DNA of 21,355 bases from CAZXBB01 sp964638815 (GCA_964638815.1 CAZXBB010000227.1:1-21355), one strand, 5' to 3'. Shown: positions 6,584-14,326, numbered from the stretch's first letter. A program made the numbers and translations. Notes: generated by a model from the letters alone, not told the origin.

Positions 6584-8323
6584 TCACGGCGCGCCCGCCA
6601 CGCCGTCGGCCATGCGGCCGGTCGGCCGGTCGTCCACGACGACCCCTCCCTCCCCGAGCGTGATGATGCGATCGGCGAGCTGCGCCAGCTCCGGGTCGTG
6701 CGTGATCATGATGACCGTGCGCCCGTGCATGACGTCGAGCACGCGCTGCATCACCGCGGCGCCGGCGCGCGGGTCGAGGGACGCCGTGGCCTCGTCGAGG
6801 ATCAGGATGCGGGGGTCGTTGAGGAGCGCACGGGCGAGGGTGATGCGCTGCTTCTCGCCCCGCGAGAACTTGCCGCCCAGCTCGTTCGGCGTCGCGCCGT
6901 AGCCGACCGGGAGCTTGTCGATGAAGTCGTGCGCACCGGTCACCTTGCACGCCTCGATGATCTCCTGCACGGTCGCCTCGTACCGCCCGTAAAGCACGTT
7001 CTCCAGAATCGAGGTGTCAAACAGGAAGACCTCCTGGAAGGCGATCCCGATCGCTCGCCGCAGCTCCGACAGCCGCCACTCGGTGACGTCGCGACCGTCG
7101 ATGAGGATCCGCCCCGCGCTCGCGAAGTGGAACGCCGGGATGAGCCCCGCCAGCGTCGTCTTCCCGACGCCGCTCGGACCGATGAACGCGACGTGCTCGC
7201 CCGCGCGGATCTCGAAGCTCAGCCCGCGCAGGATCTCGCGGCTGTCGTCGTGCGCGAAGTGCACGTTGTCGAAGACGATGTCGCCGCGCATGGCCGGCGG
7301 CCCCTGCGACTTGGGCTCGCGCACCCCCAGTTCCCGCCCCTCGACGTGAAGGAGATCGAACACGCGGTCCGTGCTCGCGCCGGCCCGCGTCAGGTGCGAG
7401 CTTCCGCTGAGCACCTCCTGCACGGCCGGGTACAGCATCATCACGTAGCCGAAGAACATCAGGAAGTCGCCCGTCGTCATCACGCCCTCGATGACGTGCC
7501 ACGCGCCGAGACCGAGCAGCACGACGATCCCGACGCCGATGAGCAGGTCGGCCACGACCTTCTGGCCGAAGTGATACTGCCTGGTCCGGATGCTGCTGCG
7601 CTGCGCGTCCGCGATCGTGCGGCTGAACCGGGCGCTCTCTCGCTCCTCGGCGGAGAAGCTCTTGACGACCTCGGCGCCGAGGATGTGCTCGAGGAGCGAC
7701 CCGTGCGCGACGGCGAGTTTCTCCTGCGCGCGCCCGTGGCTGTACCGGATCGACCCGATGAAGTAGCGGTAGGCGAGGAAGTGCAGCGGCAGCACGAGGC
7801 TGCTCACGATCGCCAGGATCCAGTTCACCGAGTAGATGACGACGAGCAGCGTCACGAGCAGGACCATGCTCAGGATGAGCTTCGGCAGCTTGTCCGCGAT
7901 GAAGAGGCGGATCTCCTGCGTGTCGTCCATGAGCCGCGAGCTGATCTCGCCCATCCGGCTCGAGCGGTGGAAGCTCAGGCTCATCTCCTGGAGGTGATCG
8001 AAGAGACGGCGACGCAGCCACGCGCACACGTCCTCGCCGATGCGCACCGCGAGGATGCGGCTCGCGTAGAACACGACGTTCCTGAAGACGTAGACGAGCG
8101 CGAGGCCGGGGAGGATGATCCAGATCAGTCCGGGACGCCCCGGGCCGGAGGGCCCGGGCAGCACGTCGTCGATCAGCAGCTTCAGGCAGAACGGAAGCGC
8201 CATGTTGGCGAACGCGAGGACGATCTGGAGCCCCACGACCCCGGCGACCCGACCCGCGTGCGGGCGCAGCAGCGCGGCGACGCTCCACGCCCCTCCCCGC
8301 CGGTGGGTTGCCCTTTCGTCCAT
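6584..8323 (-). CDS. ABC exporter half-transporter (MsbA/ABCB type), permease fused to ATPase
   Basis: This 579-aa inner-membrane protein is likely to export lipids or hydrophobic compounds as a homodimer. An N-terminal six-helix domain (about residues 15-310, opening VAALLRPHAGRVAGVVGLQI) is fused to an ATPase domain. That domain shows Walker A GPSGVGKTT near residue 380, the signature GKFSRGEKQRITLARAL near 484, Walker B ILILDEATASLD near 503 and the H-loop MITHD near 537. The signature reads FSRGE rather than LSGGQ. The usual NPNE-like stretch before it (GATPNELGGKFS) is typical of ABCB proteins. The start at 8323 is preferred over the in-frame ATG at 8344 because a -10-like TAGAAT ends 7 nt before it, fitting a leaderless mRNA. 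The substrate cannot be read from the sequence. A small CGGGC/GCCCG stem at 6564-6577 follows the stop without a T-run. Confidence 0.93.
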   Translation of the reverse strand: MDERATHRRGGAWSVAALLRPHAGRVAGVVGLQIVLAFANMALPFCLKLLIDDVLPGPSGPGRPGLIWIILPGLALVYVFRNVVFYASRILAVRIGEDVCAWLRRRLFDHLQEMSLSFHRSSRMGEISSRLMDDTQEIRLFIADKLPKLILSMVLLVTLLVVIYSVNWILAIVSSLVLPLHFLAYRYFIGSIRYSHGRAQEKLAVAHGSLLEHILGAEVVKSFSAEERESARFSRTIADAQRSSIRTRQYHFGQKVVADLLIGVGIVVLLGLGAWHVIEGVMTTGDFLMFFGYVMMLYPAVQEVLSGSSHLTRAGASTDRVFDLLHVEGRELGVREPKSQGPPAMRGDIVFDNVHFAHDDSREILRGLSFEIRAGEHVAFIGPSGVGKTTLAGLIPAFHFASAGRILIDGRDVTEWRLSELRRAIGIAFQEVFLFDTSILENVLYGRYEATVQEIIEACKVTGAHDFIDKLPVGYGATPNELGGKFSRGEKQRITLARALLNDPRILILDEATASLDPRAGAAVMQRVLDVMHGRTVIMITHDPELAQLADRIITLGEGGVVVDDRPTGRMADGVAGAP

Positions 8324-8330
8324 CCCTGCG

Positions 8331-8336
8331 ATTCTA
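8331..8336 (-). promoter_or_regulatory. Candidate -10 for the ABC exporter (leaderless start)
   Basis: TAGAAT on the minus strand differs from the TATAAT consensus at one position. It ends 7 nt before the ATG at 8323, so transcription would begin at or very near the start codon. No convincing Shine-Dalgarno sequence lies at normal spacing; AGGG directly touches the ATG. Confidence 0.4.
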
Positions 8337-8413
8337 ACCCGCATTATGCATGAACCGGGTCGTCCAGCGGGCGATCCAATCGCGTGAGCGCTCGTTCGAG
8401 CCTCGACGTATCG

Positions 8414-9538
8414 CTAGGGTCGCTTCACCATGGCATCGATGATGAAGTCCGAGAGTTCCATGGCCTCGTCGGCGAAGTCCCGGAAGTAGCGATTCACTTC
8501 GGCGAAGCGCGCGAGGAAGCCCTCCCGATCGGCAGCGTCGACGGCGGCATCCATCGTGCGGGCCGCCGCGAGAAAGCGACGCCGGAACTCGGCGGAGTAC
8601 GGGTTGGTGCGGATGATCTCGCTGTACAGGTCGGGATCCTGCGCGAAGAGACGCCCCACGAAGGCAAGCTCGAGACGGTAGATGGGGCTCGTGAAACGCA
8701 GGCTGTCCTCGACGGTCACGCCGGAGTCGCGGAGCGCCTCTCCCATGACGAGAGTCGAGAAGTGCACGAGCACCTGCACGACCGCCATCATCCGGTCGTG
8801 CGATTCCGGGTCGGACTCGACGATCTCGGCCCCCATGCGTCCCAGCTCGTCCCGCAGCCACGCGGCGCGGGGACCCGGCCTGATCGGGCACGCGACGATC
8901 TTCTGACGCCGCAGCGAGTGCACCGTGGGGCCGAACATCGGGTGGAGCCCGAGCACCTCGCCGCGGCACGTGTGGGCCATCGCCTCGCACACTTCGCGCT
9001 TGAGGCTGTTGATGTCGCAGAGGAGCGCGTCCGGCGCGACGTGCGGACCGATCGCGGCGGCGGTGGCGACCGCGACCTCCATCGGGACGGCGATCATCAC
9101 GATGCCCGCGGGCCCGACGGCGTCGGCGACCGGGCGCTCGTCGTCCACGTCGCGCACGTCGACGACGTGCCCGCGCTCCACCAGGGCGCGCCCGAGCCGC
9201 TGTCCCATGCGCCCCCGCCCGCCGACGACGAGGAACCGGACCGGGTCGCTCGCCGGCGCCGTCACGGCTTCCCGCCGTGACCGCTCCTCCTGGAGCTGAT
9301 GCGAGGACTCGACGATCACCTGCATGAGCTGCTGCGCGACCGCCGGCGAGAGGCCGACCTCCCGGGCGACGGTCTTCGCCCGCTCGTAGACCGCACGCTC
9401 GCGCTCCCGGTCGAAGAGGGGCCGCCCCCCCTTTGCCCCGGCGATCGCGCCCACCACCTCCGCGCGGCGCGCTGCGGTCTCGACCAGGCTCCGGTCGATG
9501 CGGTCGAGCTCCGCGCGCAGCCGGTCGAGTTCGTCCAT
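8414..9538 (-). CDS. tyrA: Bifunctional chorismate mutase / prephenate dehydrogenase (T-protein)
   Basis: This 374-aa enzyme is almost the length of the E. coli T-protein (373 aa). It converts chorismate to prephenate and then to 4-hydroxyphenylpyruvate, the tyrosine branch. Residues 1 to about 90 form an AroQ-type helical mutase domain (MDELDRLRAELDRIDRSLVE, then VGAIAGAKGGRPLFDRERE). The Rossmann dehydrogenase follows (RFLVVGGRGRMGQRLGRALV, a GxGxxG-type loop), then the catalytic-His region LGLHPMFGPTVHSLRRQKIV and a helical C-terminal dimerisation domain. The frame is open to 9730, but the extra 64 residues are translation of the adjacent palindromic element, so the ATG at 9538 is taken. 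No Shine-Dalgarno sequence is evident. The gene is divergent from asnB with the MITE-like element between them. Confidence 0.93.
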   Translation of the reverse strand: MDELDRLRAELDRIDRSLVETAARRAEVVGAIAGAKGGRPLFDRERERAVYERAKTVAREVGLSPAVAQQLMQVIVESSHQLQEERSRREAVTAPASDPVRFLVVGGRGRMGQRLGRALVERGHVVDVRDVDDERPVADAVGPAGIVMIAVPMEVAVATAAAIGPHVAPDALLCDINSLKREVCEAMAHTCRGEVLGLHPMFGPTVHSLRRQKIVACPIRPGPRAAWLRDELGRMGAEIVESDPESHDRMMAVVQVLVHFSTLVMGEALRDSGVTVEDSLRFTSPIYRLELAFVGRLFAQDPDLYSEIIRTNPYSAEFRRRFLAAARTMDAAVDAADREGFLARFAEVNRYFRDFADEAMELSDFIIDAMVKRP

Positions 9539-9578
9539 GCCGGTATTGTGGCGAGGGCGTCCCGCCGGCACAAACGCT

Positions 9579-9736
9579 AGCCCGTTGAAGAACTGGAACG
9601 CCGCCGGAGCACGATCATTTCCGCCGTGGACGGCGTCGCCAAACCTCGCTGCAAGCGTCAAATACGGCGTCGGTTCGGCGCCTTGCCACGACGAAAAGCA
9701 TCGCACTCGGGCAACGCCCCAGTTCTTCAACGGGCT
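9579..9736. mobile_element. MITE-like 158-bp palindromic element with 18-bp terminal inverted repeats
   Basis: The ends AGCCCGTTGAAGAACTGG (9579-9596) and CCAGTTCTTCAACGGGCT (9719-9736) are perfect reverse complements. Inward of them the arms stay alignable with mismatches and small gaps for about 50 nt more. For example, the left ACGATCATTTCCGCCGTGG faces the right CCACGACGAAAAGCATCG. The element can therefore fold almost end to end around a central part holding a small CGCT-GCA-AGCG hairpin. The trinucleotide GCT borders both ends (9576-9578 and 9737-9739), a possible target-site duplication. There is no transposase ORF, so it would be moved in trans. The end sequence resembles TGTTGAA-type IS termini, but the family is not certain. 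Confidence 0.75.
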
Positions 9737-9744
9737 GCTACGCT
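9736..9744 (+). promoter_or_regulatory. Candidate extended -10 for asnB at the element edge
   Basis: TGCTACGCT ends 6 nt before the asnB ATG at 9751. The first T is the last base of the element, and GCT is the flanking duplication. There is no Shine-Dalgarno sequence before the ATG (CCCCTC), so a leaderless transcript is plausible. Confidence 0.35.
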
Positions 9745-9750
9745 CCCCTC

Positions 9751-11658
9751 ATGTGCGGCATCGCCGGCATCCTGCGCAACGACGGCGAGCCGATCGGCGA
9801 CGACGCGCTCGATCGTCTCGACGCCGCGATCGCCGCGCGCGGGCCCGACGGGCACGGCCGGTTCCGCGATCGCGTCGAGGTCGATACGCCGGACGGGACG
9901 GTGACGGTGGAGGTCGCGCTCGTGCACCGCCGGCTGTCGATCATCGATCACGCCGGCGGCGGGCAGCCGATGGTGTCCGGGCGCGGCCGCACCGACGCCG
10001 AGGGTCTCGTGGCCGTCGTCTTCAACGGCTGCATCTACAACCACCGCGCACTGCGGGCGGAGCTCGAGGCCGCCGGACACCGCTTCACGACGGATCACAG
10101 CGACACCGAGGTGCTCGTGCACGGCCACCGCGCGTGGGGCGCCGGGCTCGCCGCGCGGCTCGAGGGCATGTACGCGTACGCGATCTGGGACCGGGCCGCG
10201 GCGACGCTGACGCTCGCCCGCGACCGGTTCGGAGAGAAGCCGCTCTTCTGCACGCACGCCGTCGCCGACCGCCGCACGTCGCGACGGGCGACGTGCTTCG
10301 GCAGCGCCCGCGGCGGCCTGCGCGATGCGCGCCGCGAACTCGCGAGCGGCGCGGACGCCGTCCGAGGCTGGACACGCGACTATCTCGACCGCGGCTACGG
10401 CTGGGCCGGACCGGACGGCGACGCGACGCCCGTCCTGATCGAGCGAATCGCGCCCGGCTCGTCGCTGCGGCTGGGACCCGCGGCCGGCGCGCCCACGCCC
10501 GCCGCGCCGTTCGAAGAGACCGGCGCGCCGCTCACCGTCGATCGCCTCGAGACACTGCTCGACGCCGCCGTCGCCGCCCGCCTCGAGGCCGACGTGCCGC
10601 TCGGCTGCTTCCTGAGCGGCGGCGTCGACTCGTCGCTCGTCGCACACTTCGCGCGGCGTCACCGGCCCGATCTCCGCACGTTCAGCGTGCGCATGCCCGA
10701 CGGCCGCTACGACGAATCGATGCACGCCGAGCGCGTCGCGAAGCACCTCGGCACCGATCACGCGACGCTCGACATCGCGATGGATCCCGCCGCGGACCTC
10801 GCGCATCTCGTCAGGCGCCTCGGACAGCCGTTCGCCGACAGCTCGATCCTTCCGACCTACTGGGTGAGCCGGGCGGCGCGCGCGCACGTCAAGGTCGCCC
10901 TCTCCGGCGACGGCGGCGACGAGCTGTTCGTCGGCTACGAGCGCTACATGGCAGCGCGCACGCTGGGCCGGTTCTGGCCGTGGCTGCGTCTGCTGCCCGC
11001 CGAGCGGCTTCAGCGCGCGCACCCGAAGAGCCGGCTGCACAAGCTGGGGCGTCTCGGCGTCATGGCGCGCGACTACCCGTTCGCGGGCGTTCGGGCGATG
11101 GAGTCGATCTTCGCACGTCGCGACGCCGCCCGGCTGCTCGGCGCCGGGGCCGGGGCCGGGCGCCGCAGGGTCGCGCTCCCCGCGGACCCGCGCGCCGCGC
11201 TGCGCCGGTACGACGTCGGTCACTACCTGCCCGACGATCTCCTCTGCAAGGTGGACACCGCATCGATGGCCGTCGCGCTCGAGGTCCGCTGCCCGTTCCT
11301 CGATCGTGCGCTCGCGGGCGCGGCGCTCGCGGCGCCGATCGACACGCTCACGCCGGGCGGACGACGCAAGGGCCTGCTGCGCGAGCTCGCCCGCCGCCAC
11401 CTTCCCGCGGACGCCGTGGATCGACCGAAGATGGGCTTCGCGATCCCGATCGGCGAGTGGTTCCGCTCCGACTACGGCGGAATGAAGACGCTCCTGATGG
11501 AGCACCTCATGCGCGCCGAGCCATTCGGTCCGATCGGGATCGACCGCGCCGCCGTCGCCGCGATGACGGACGAGCACATGGACGGGCGACGCGACCACGG
11601 GCAGCGATTGTTCTGCCTGCTGACGCTCGCGATGTGGGCGGGCAGTCGCGAGTCCTGA
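9751..11658 (+). CDS. asnB: Asparagine synthetase (glutamine-hydrolysing)
   Basis: This 635-aa enzyme makes asparagine from aspartate, glutamine and ATP. It begins MCGIAGIL, so Cys2 is the glutaminase nucleophile once Met is removed, which fixes the start at 9751. The class II amidotransferase domain covers about residues 1-230 (RGPDGHGR, LVHRRLSIID, VFNGCIYNHRALRAELE, LARDRFGEKPLF). The synthase domain follows, with the pyrophosphatase loop LSGGVDSSL at about 288-296, ALSGDGGDELFVGYERY, LLCKVDTASMAVALEVRCPF and RPKMGFAIPIGEW. The stretch after EKPLF is Arg-rich and lacks the usual FASE(L/I)KAL wording. The last codons (GSRES) and the stop lie inside a 14-bp repeat tract that continues downstream. 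It could be a relative that amidates another substrate, but the domain set is standard AsnB. Confidence 0.93.
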   Translation: MCGIAGILRNDGEPIGDDALDRLDAAIAARGPDGHGRFRDRVEVDTPDGTVTVEVALVHRRLSIIDHAGGGQPMVSGRGRTDAEGLVAVVFNGCIYNHRALRAELEAAGHRFTTDHSDTEVLVHGHRAWGAGLAARLEGMYAYAIWDRAAATLTLARDRFGEKPLFCTHAVADRRTSRRATCFGSARGGLRDARRELASGADAVRGWTRDYLDRGYGWAGPDGDATPVLIERIAPGSSLRLGPAAGAPTPAAPFEETGAPLTVDRLETLLDAAVAARLEADVPLGCFLSGGVDSSLVAHFARRHRPDLRTFSVRMPDGRYDESMHAERVAKHLGTDHATLDIAMDPAADLAHLVRRLGQPFADSSILPTYWVSRAARAHVKVALSGDGGDELFVGYERYMAARTLGRFWPWLRLLPAERLQRAHPKSRLHKLGRLGVMARDYPFAGVRAMESIFARRDAARLLGAGAGAGRRRVALPADPRAALRRYDVGHYLPDDLLCKVDTASMAVALEVRCPFLDRALAGAALAAPIDTLTPGGRRKGLLRELARRHLPADAVDRPKMGFAIPIGEWFRSDYGGMKTLLMEHLMRAEPFGPIGIDRAAVAAMTDEHMDGRRDHGQRLFCLLTLAMWAGSRES

Positions 11659-11693
11659 GTCGCGCGTCCTGGGTCGCGCGTCCTGAGTCGCGC
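11652..11693. repeat. Three 14-bp tandem repeats starting at the asnB stop codon
   Basis: GTCCTGAGTCGCGC (11652-11665), GTCCTGGGTCGCGC (11666-11679) and GTCCTGAGTCGCGC (11680-11693) are adjacent. The asnB stop TGA (11656-11658) is inside the first unit, and the preceding AGTCGCGA in the coding end is a related half-unit. Looser copies (GAGACCCGGGTCC, TCGGGACTTGGGACTTT) run on to about 11740. Confidence 0.85.
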
Positions 11694-11742
11694 GTCGCGA
11701 GACCCGGGTCCAAAGTCGCCCGCTCGGGACTTGGGACTTTCT

Positions 11743-11748
11743 GATAAT
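11743..11748 (+). promoter_or_regulatory. Candidate -10 for the symporter gene (leaderless start)
   Basis: GATAAT differs from TATAAT in one base and ends 8 nt before the ATG at 11757. The sequence between them (CTGCCACG) has no Shine-Dalgarno core. No good -35 was found. Confidence 0.45.
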
Positions 11749-11756
11749 CTGCCACG

Positions 11757-13103
11757 ATGGGCAAAGGCAACCTGCTCACCCTGCTCATCGTCGTCGGTCT
11801 CGTCGGCGGCTGCCTGTTCGGTCAGTTCGTGCTGTACGATCCGGCAAGCCCCATCGGCGCCGATCACTGGTCGAAGCAGGCCGGTGACCTGCTGCTCATC
11901 CGGCCGCTGATGCTCATGATCATCCCGCTCGTGTTCGTCAGCGTGGTGGCGGGCGTGACGTCGATCGGCGACCCCAGCCGTCTCGGGCTCGTGGGCGGCT
12001 CCACGATCCTCTATTACGTGACGACGATGCTGCTCGCGGTCGCGATCGGCGCAGCGCTGGTTTCGGCCGTCAAGCCGGGCGTGCTGCCGCCGGAGACCCA
12101 GCAGCGGATGGTCTCGGACGCCGAGCGCGAGTACATGGCGAGCAGCGGCGTCGCCGCGAACATCGAGCGGGCCCGGGCCGAGAACCAGGACAACCTCGGC
12201 GGCGCGTGGATGAACATCCTCCGCCAGCTCATACCGACCAACGTCGTCAGCGAGATGGCGCAGGGGCGAACGCTCGGCGTCATCGTCGCCGGCCTGCTGC
12301 TCGGCCTCGCGCTGGCCGCGGGTCGCGAGAAGACGCGTCTGGTCGTCGAGGTCTTCGAGGGCCTGTTCGCGGCACTCATGTGGCTCGTGCAGTGGATCAT
12401 CTGGATGACGCCCGTCGGGGTCTTTTTCCTGGTCGCGTGGACGGTGGGCCGGATCGGCTTCGACGCGCTGGTCGGGCCGCTCGCGAAGTACATCGCCACG
12501 GTCCTCGTCGGGCTCGCGATCCACGGCATCATCGTGCTTCCCGCCGTGCTGTTCGTGTTCACCCGTCGCAACCCTTTCCGCTTCATGTGGCAGATGCGGC
12601 GCGCGCTCATGACCGCCTTCGGCACCGATTCGAGCTCCGCGACGCTGCCGGTGACCATCGAGAGCGCCGAGAACGAAGGCGGGTGCTCGAAGCGATCGGC
12701 CAACTTCGTGCTGCCCCTCGGCTCGACGATCAACATGGACGGAACCGCGATCTACGAGGCAGTCGCGGTCGTCTTCCTGTTCCAGCTCTACGGCATCGAC
12801 CTCACGTTCACCGAGCTGCTGATCGTGATGATCACCGCGACGCTCGCCGCGATCGGGGCCGCCGGGATTCCCTCGGCCGGCCTCGTAACCATGGTCATCG
12901 TCATCGCCGCGGTCAACACGAGTCTCGCGGGTCGCGGCGTGTCGTCGCTGCCCGTCAGCGCGATCGGCGTGATCATCGGCGTCGATCGCGTCATCGACAT
13001 GTGCCGCACGACGATCAACGTGTGGGGCGACGCGGTCGGGGCGAAGATCATCACGAAGATCGCGCCGGATACGCTGGAGGAACTCGAGGCGGCGCGGGGG
13101 TGA
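11757..13103 (+). CDS. Dicarboxylate/amino acid:cation symporter (DAACS family, GltP/DctA type)
   Basis: This 448-aa inner-membrane transporter has about eight membrane helices and two re-entrant hairpins. The first helix opens LLTLLIVVGLVGGCLFGQFV. The serine-rich HP1 tip TDSSSATLP starts at about residue 290, the TM7 cation motif NMDGTA is at 326-331, and the HP2 tip is AAGIPSAG. The TM8 motif is D414-M-C-R417-T418-T-I-N421-V-W-G-D425. The spacing of D410, D414, R417, T418, N421 and D425 matches D390, D394, R397, T398, N401 and D405 of archaeal GltPh. The Arg predicts an acidic substrate such as glutamate, aspartate or a C4-dicarboxylate. A long loop at about 105-150 is charged and variable. 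It runs in the same direction as asnB, 98 nt downstream, but seems to have its own -10, so operon membership is uncertain. The pairing with asnB (aspartate user) is suggestive only. Confidence 0.94.
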   Translation: MGKGNLLTLLIVVGLVGGCLFGQFVLYDPASPIGADHWSKQAGDLLLIRPLMLMIIPLVFVSVVAGVTSIGDPSRLGLVGGSTILYYVTTMLLAVAIGAALVSAVKPGVLPPETQQRMVSDAEREYMASSGVAANIERARAENQDNLGGAWMNILRQLIPTNVVSEMAQGRTLGVIVAGLLLGLALAAGREKTRLVVEVFEGLFAALMWLVQWIIWMTPVGVFFLVAWTVGRIGFDALVGPLAKYIATVLVGLAIHGIIVLPAVLFVFTRRNPFRFMWQMRRALMTAFGTDSSSATLPVTIESAENEGGCSKRSANFVLPLGSTINMDGTAIYEAVAVVFLFQLYGIDLTFTELLIVMITATLAAIGAAGIPSAGLVTMVIVIAAVNTSLAGRGVSSLPVSAIGVIIGVDRVIDMCRTTINVWGDAVGAKIITKIAPDTLEELEAARG

Positions 13104-13118
13104 GCGTCTGCGCCCTTC

Positions 13119-13223
13119 GGGTCGGGCTCGGGTCGCGCTCGGGTCGGGCTCGGGTCGGGCTCGGGTCGGGCTCAGTACTCCGTCCGGCTCGCGTCGGGCT
13201 CAGTATCGGGCTCGGTGTCCCGC
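13119..13223. repeat. GGGTCGGGCTC 11-bp tandem repeat between convergent symporter and trxB genes
   Basis: Five adjacent 11-bp units occupy 13119-13173 (the second is GGGTCGCGCTC, the others exact). More diverged copies (CGTCGGGCTCAGTATCGGGC, TCGGTGTCCCGCTCAGTGTCC) continue to the trxB stop codon at 13224-13226. The whole gap between the two genes is repeat-derived. There is no hairpin terminator in it. Confidence 0.85.
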
Positions 13224-14183
13224 TCAGTGTCCCTCCAGCCAGCGCTCCGCATCGAGCGCCGCCTGGCACCCCATCCCCGCCGCCGTGACCGCCTGCCGGT
13301 AGATCGCGTCCGCAAGATCGCCGGCCGCGAAGACGCCTTCGATGTTCGTGCGGCTCGTGCGGTCCTTCATGACGACGTAGCCCTTGTCGTTTAGCTCGAC
13401 GCCGGAGCCGCGGAGGAACTTCGTCGCGGGGGTGTGACCGATGGCGACGAAGAGACCCGACACCTCCAGCGTGGACGTGCCGCCTTCGACCGTGTCCGTC
13501 AACTCGACCCCGGTGATCCTGTCGTCGCCGTTGACCTCCGTGACGACCTTGTTCCAGAGCACCTCCGCGTTGTCGGCGTTCAGGATCCGCTCCTGCATCG
13601 CCTTCGACGCCCGGAGCTCGTCGCGGCGATGGATCACGTAGACCTTCGACGCGAACTTCGTGAGGTAGCTCGCCTCCTCCATGGCGCTGTCGCCGCCGCC
13701 GACCACCGCCAGCGGCTGGTCGCGGAACATCGGGAGCGCTCCGTCGCACACAGCGCACGCGCTCACGCCGCCGCCGGCCTGAGCGAGCCTCAGCTCATTC
13801 TCGAGCCCCATCCAGTTCGCGGTTGCCCCGGTCGCGAGGATGACCGCGCGCGTCTCCACCGTGTCGCCGCCGGACGTCTCGAGCGTGAACGGACGTTTCG
13901 AGAAGTCGCACGAGACGATGTCCTCGCCGACGACCCGCGTGCCGAATCGCTCCGCCTGCTTCTGAAACATCGCCATCATGTCGGGGCCGGTGACGCCATC
14001 GGGGAACCCGGGGTAGTTCTCGACCTCGGTCGTCAGCATGAGCTGCCCGCCCGGCAGCACAGGCGCCGGGTTCGATCGCGGCACGCCGATGTAGCACACC
14101 GGCTCGAGGCGGGCCCGGGCGGCATAGATTCCGGCGGTCCAGCCCGCCGGGCCGGAGCCGACGATGACGAGTTGTTCAGCCAT
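13224..14183 (-). CDS. trxB: Thioredoxin reductase (NADPH)
   Basis: This 319-aa flavoenzyme transfers electrons from NADPH through FAD and a disulfide to thioredoxin in the cytoplasm. It shows the FAD loop VIVGSGPAGWTAGIYAARA, LPGGQLMLTTEVENYPGFPD, ILATGATANWMG, the redox pair C143-A-V-C146, the NADPH loop VVGGGDSAMEEASYL followed by VIHRRDELRA, and the FAD end GVFAAGDLADAIYRQAVTAA with GMGCQAALDAERWL. The length is normal (about 310-320 aa). The ATG at 14183 starts exactly at the FAD-binding strand. No Shine-Dalgarno sequence is seen. A palindrome overlapping a -10-like box lies about 80 nt upstream and may control it. The last codons and the stop border a repeat tract shared with the symporter end. 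Confidence 0.96.
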   Translation of the reverse strand: MAEQLVIVGSGPAGWTAGIYAARARLEPVCYIGVPRSNPAPVLPGGQLMLTTEVENYPGFPDGVTGPDMMAMFQKQAERFGTRVVGEDIVSCDFSKRPFTLETSGGDTVETRAVILATGATANWMGLENELRLAQAGGGVSACAVCDGALPMFRDQPLAVVGGGDSAMEEASYLTKFASKVYVIHRRDELRASKAMQERILNADNAEVLWNKVVTEVNGDDRITGVELTDTVEGGTSTLEVSGLFVAIGHTPATKFLRGSGVELNDKGYVVMKDRTSRTNIEGVFAAGDLADAIYRQAVTAAGMGCQAALDAERWLEGH

Positions 14184-14260
14184 GGGCGGAGTCTCGAGCC
14201 TTGCGTTCTGGGTCCTGCGTCCTGCGTCTACTGACGGATGACACGGATGACCGGAGATGC

Positions 14261-14282
14261 GGCGGATGTTAGCACATCCGCC
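14261..14282 (-). promoter_or_regulatory. Perfect palindrome overlapping a candidate trxB -10
   Basis: GGCGGATG (14261-14268), a TTAGCA loop and CATCCGCC (14275-14282) form a perfect 8-bp inverted repeat. On the minus strand the loop and one arm read TGCTAACAT (14274 to 14266), an extended -10 shape that would start trxB mRNA about 75 nt before its ATG. No T-tract follows on either strand, so an operator is at least as likely as a terminator of the gene ending at 14404. The rest of 14184-14403 contains the repeats at 14327-14373 and short GTCCTGC copies (14211-14228). Confidence 0.4.
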
Positions 14283-14326
14283 AGCGCCGACCCAATGCGC
14301 CTCGGGCTCGATACGTCACTATCAGC

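Noticed and set aside
6185..8353. 722-aa plus-strand frame over the beta-helix start and the ABC exporter
   Set aside because: It is antisense to two certain genes and has shadow-type composition.
9539..9730. 64-residue N-terminal extension of TyrA
   Set aside because: It is translation of the palindromic MITE-like element (FQFFNG is its end). The mutase domain begins at the ATG at 9538.
9727..11598. 623-aa minus-strand frame antisense to asnB
   Set aside because: Composition is that of an antisense shadow, and AsnB motifs on the plus strand leave no doubt.
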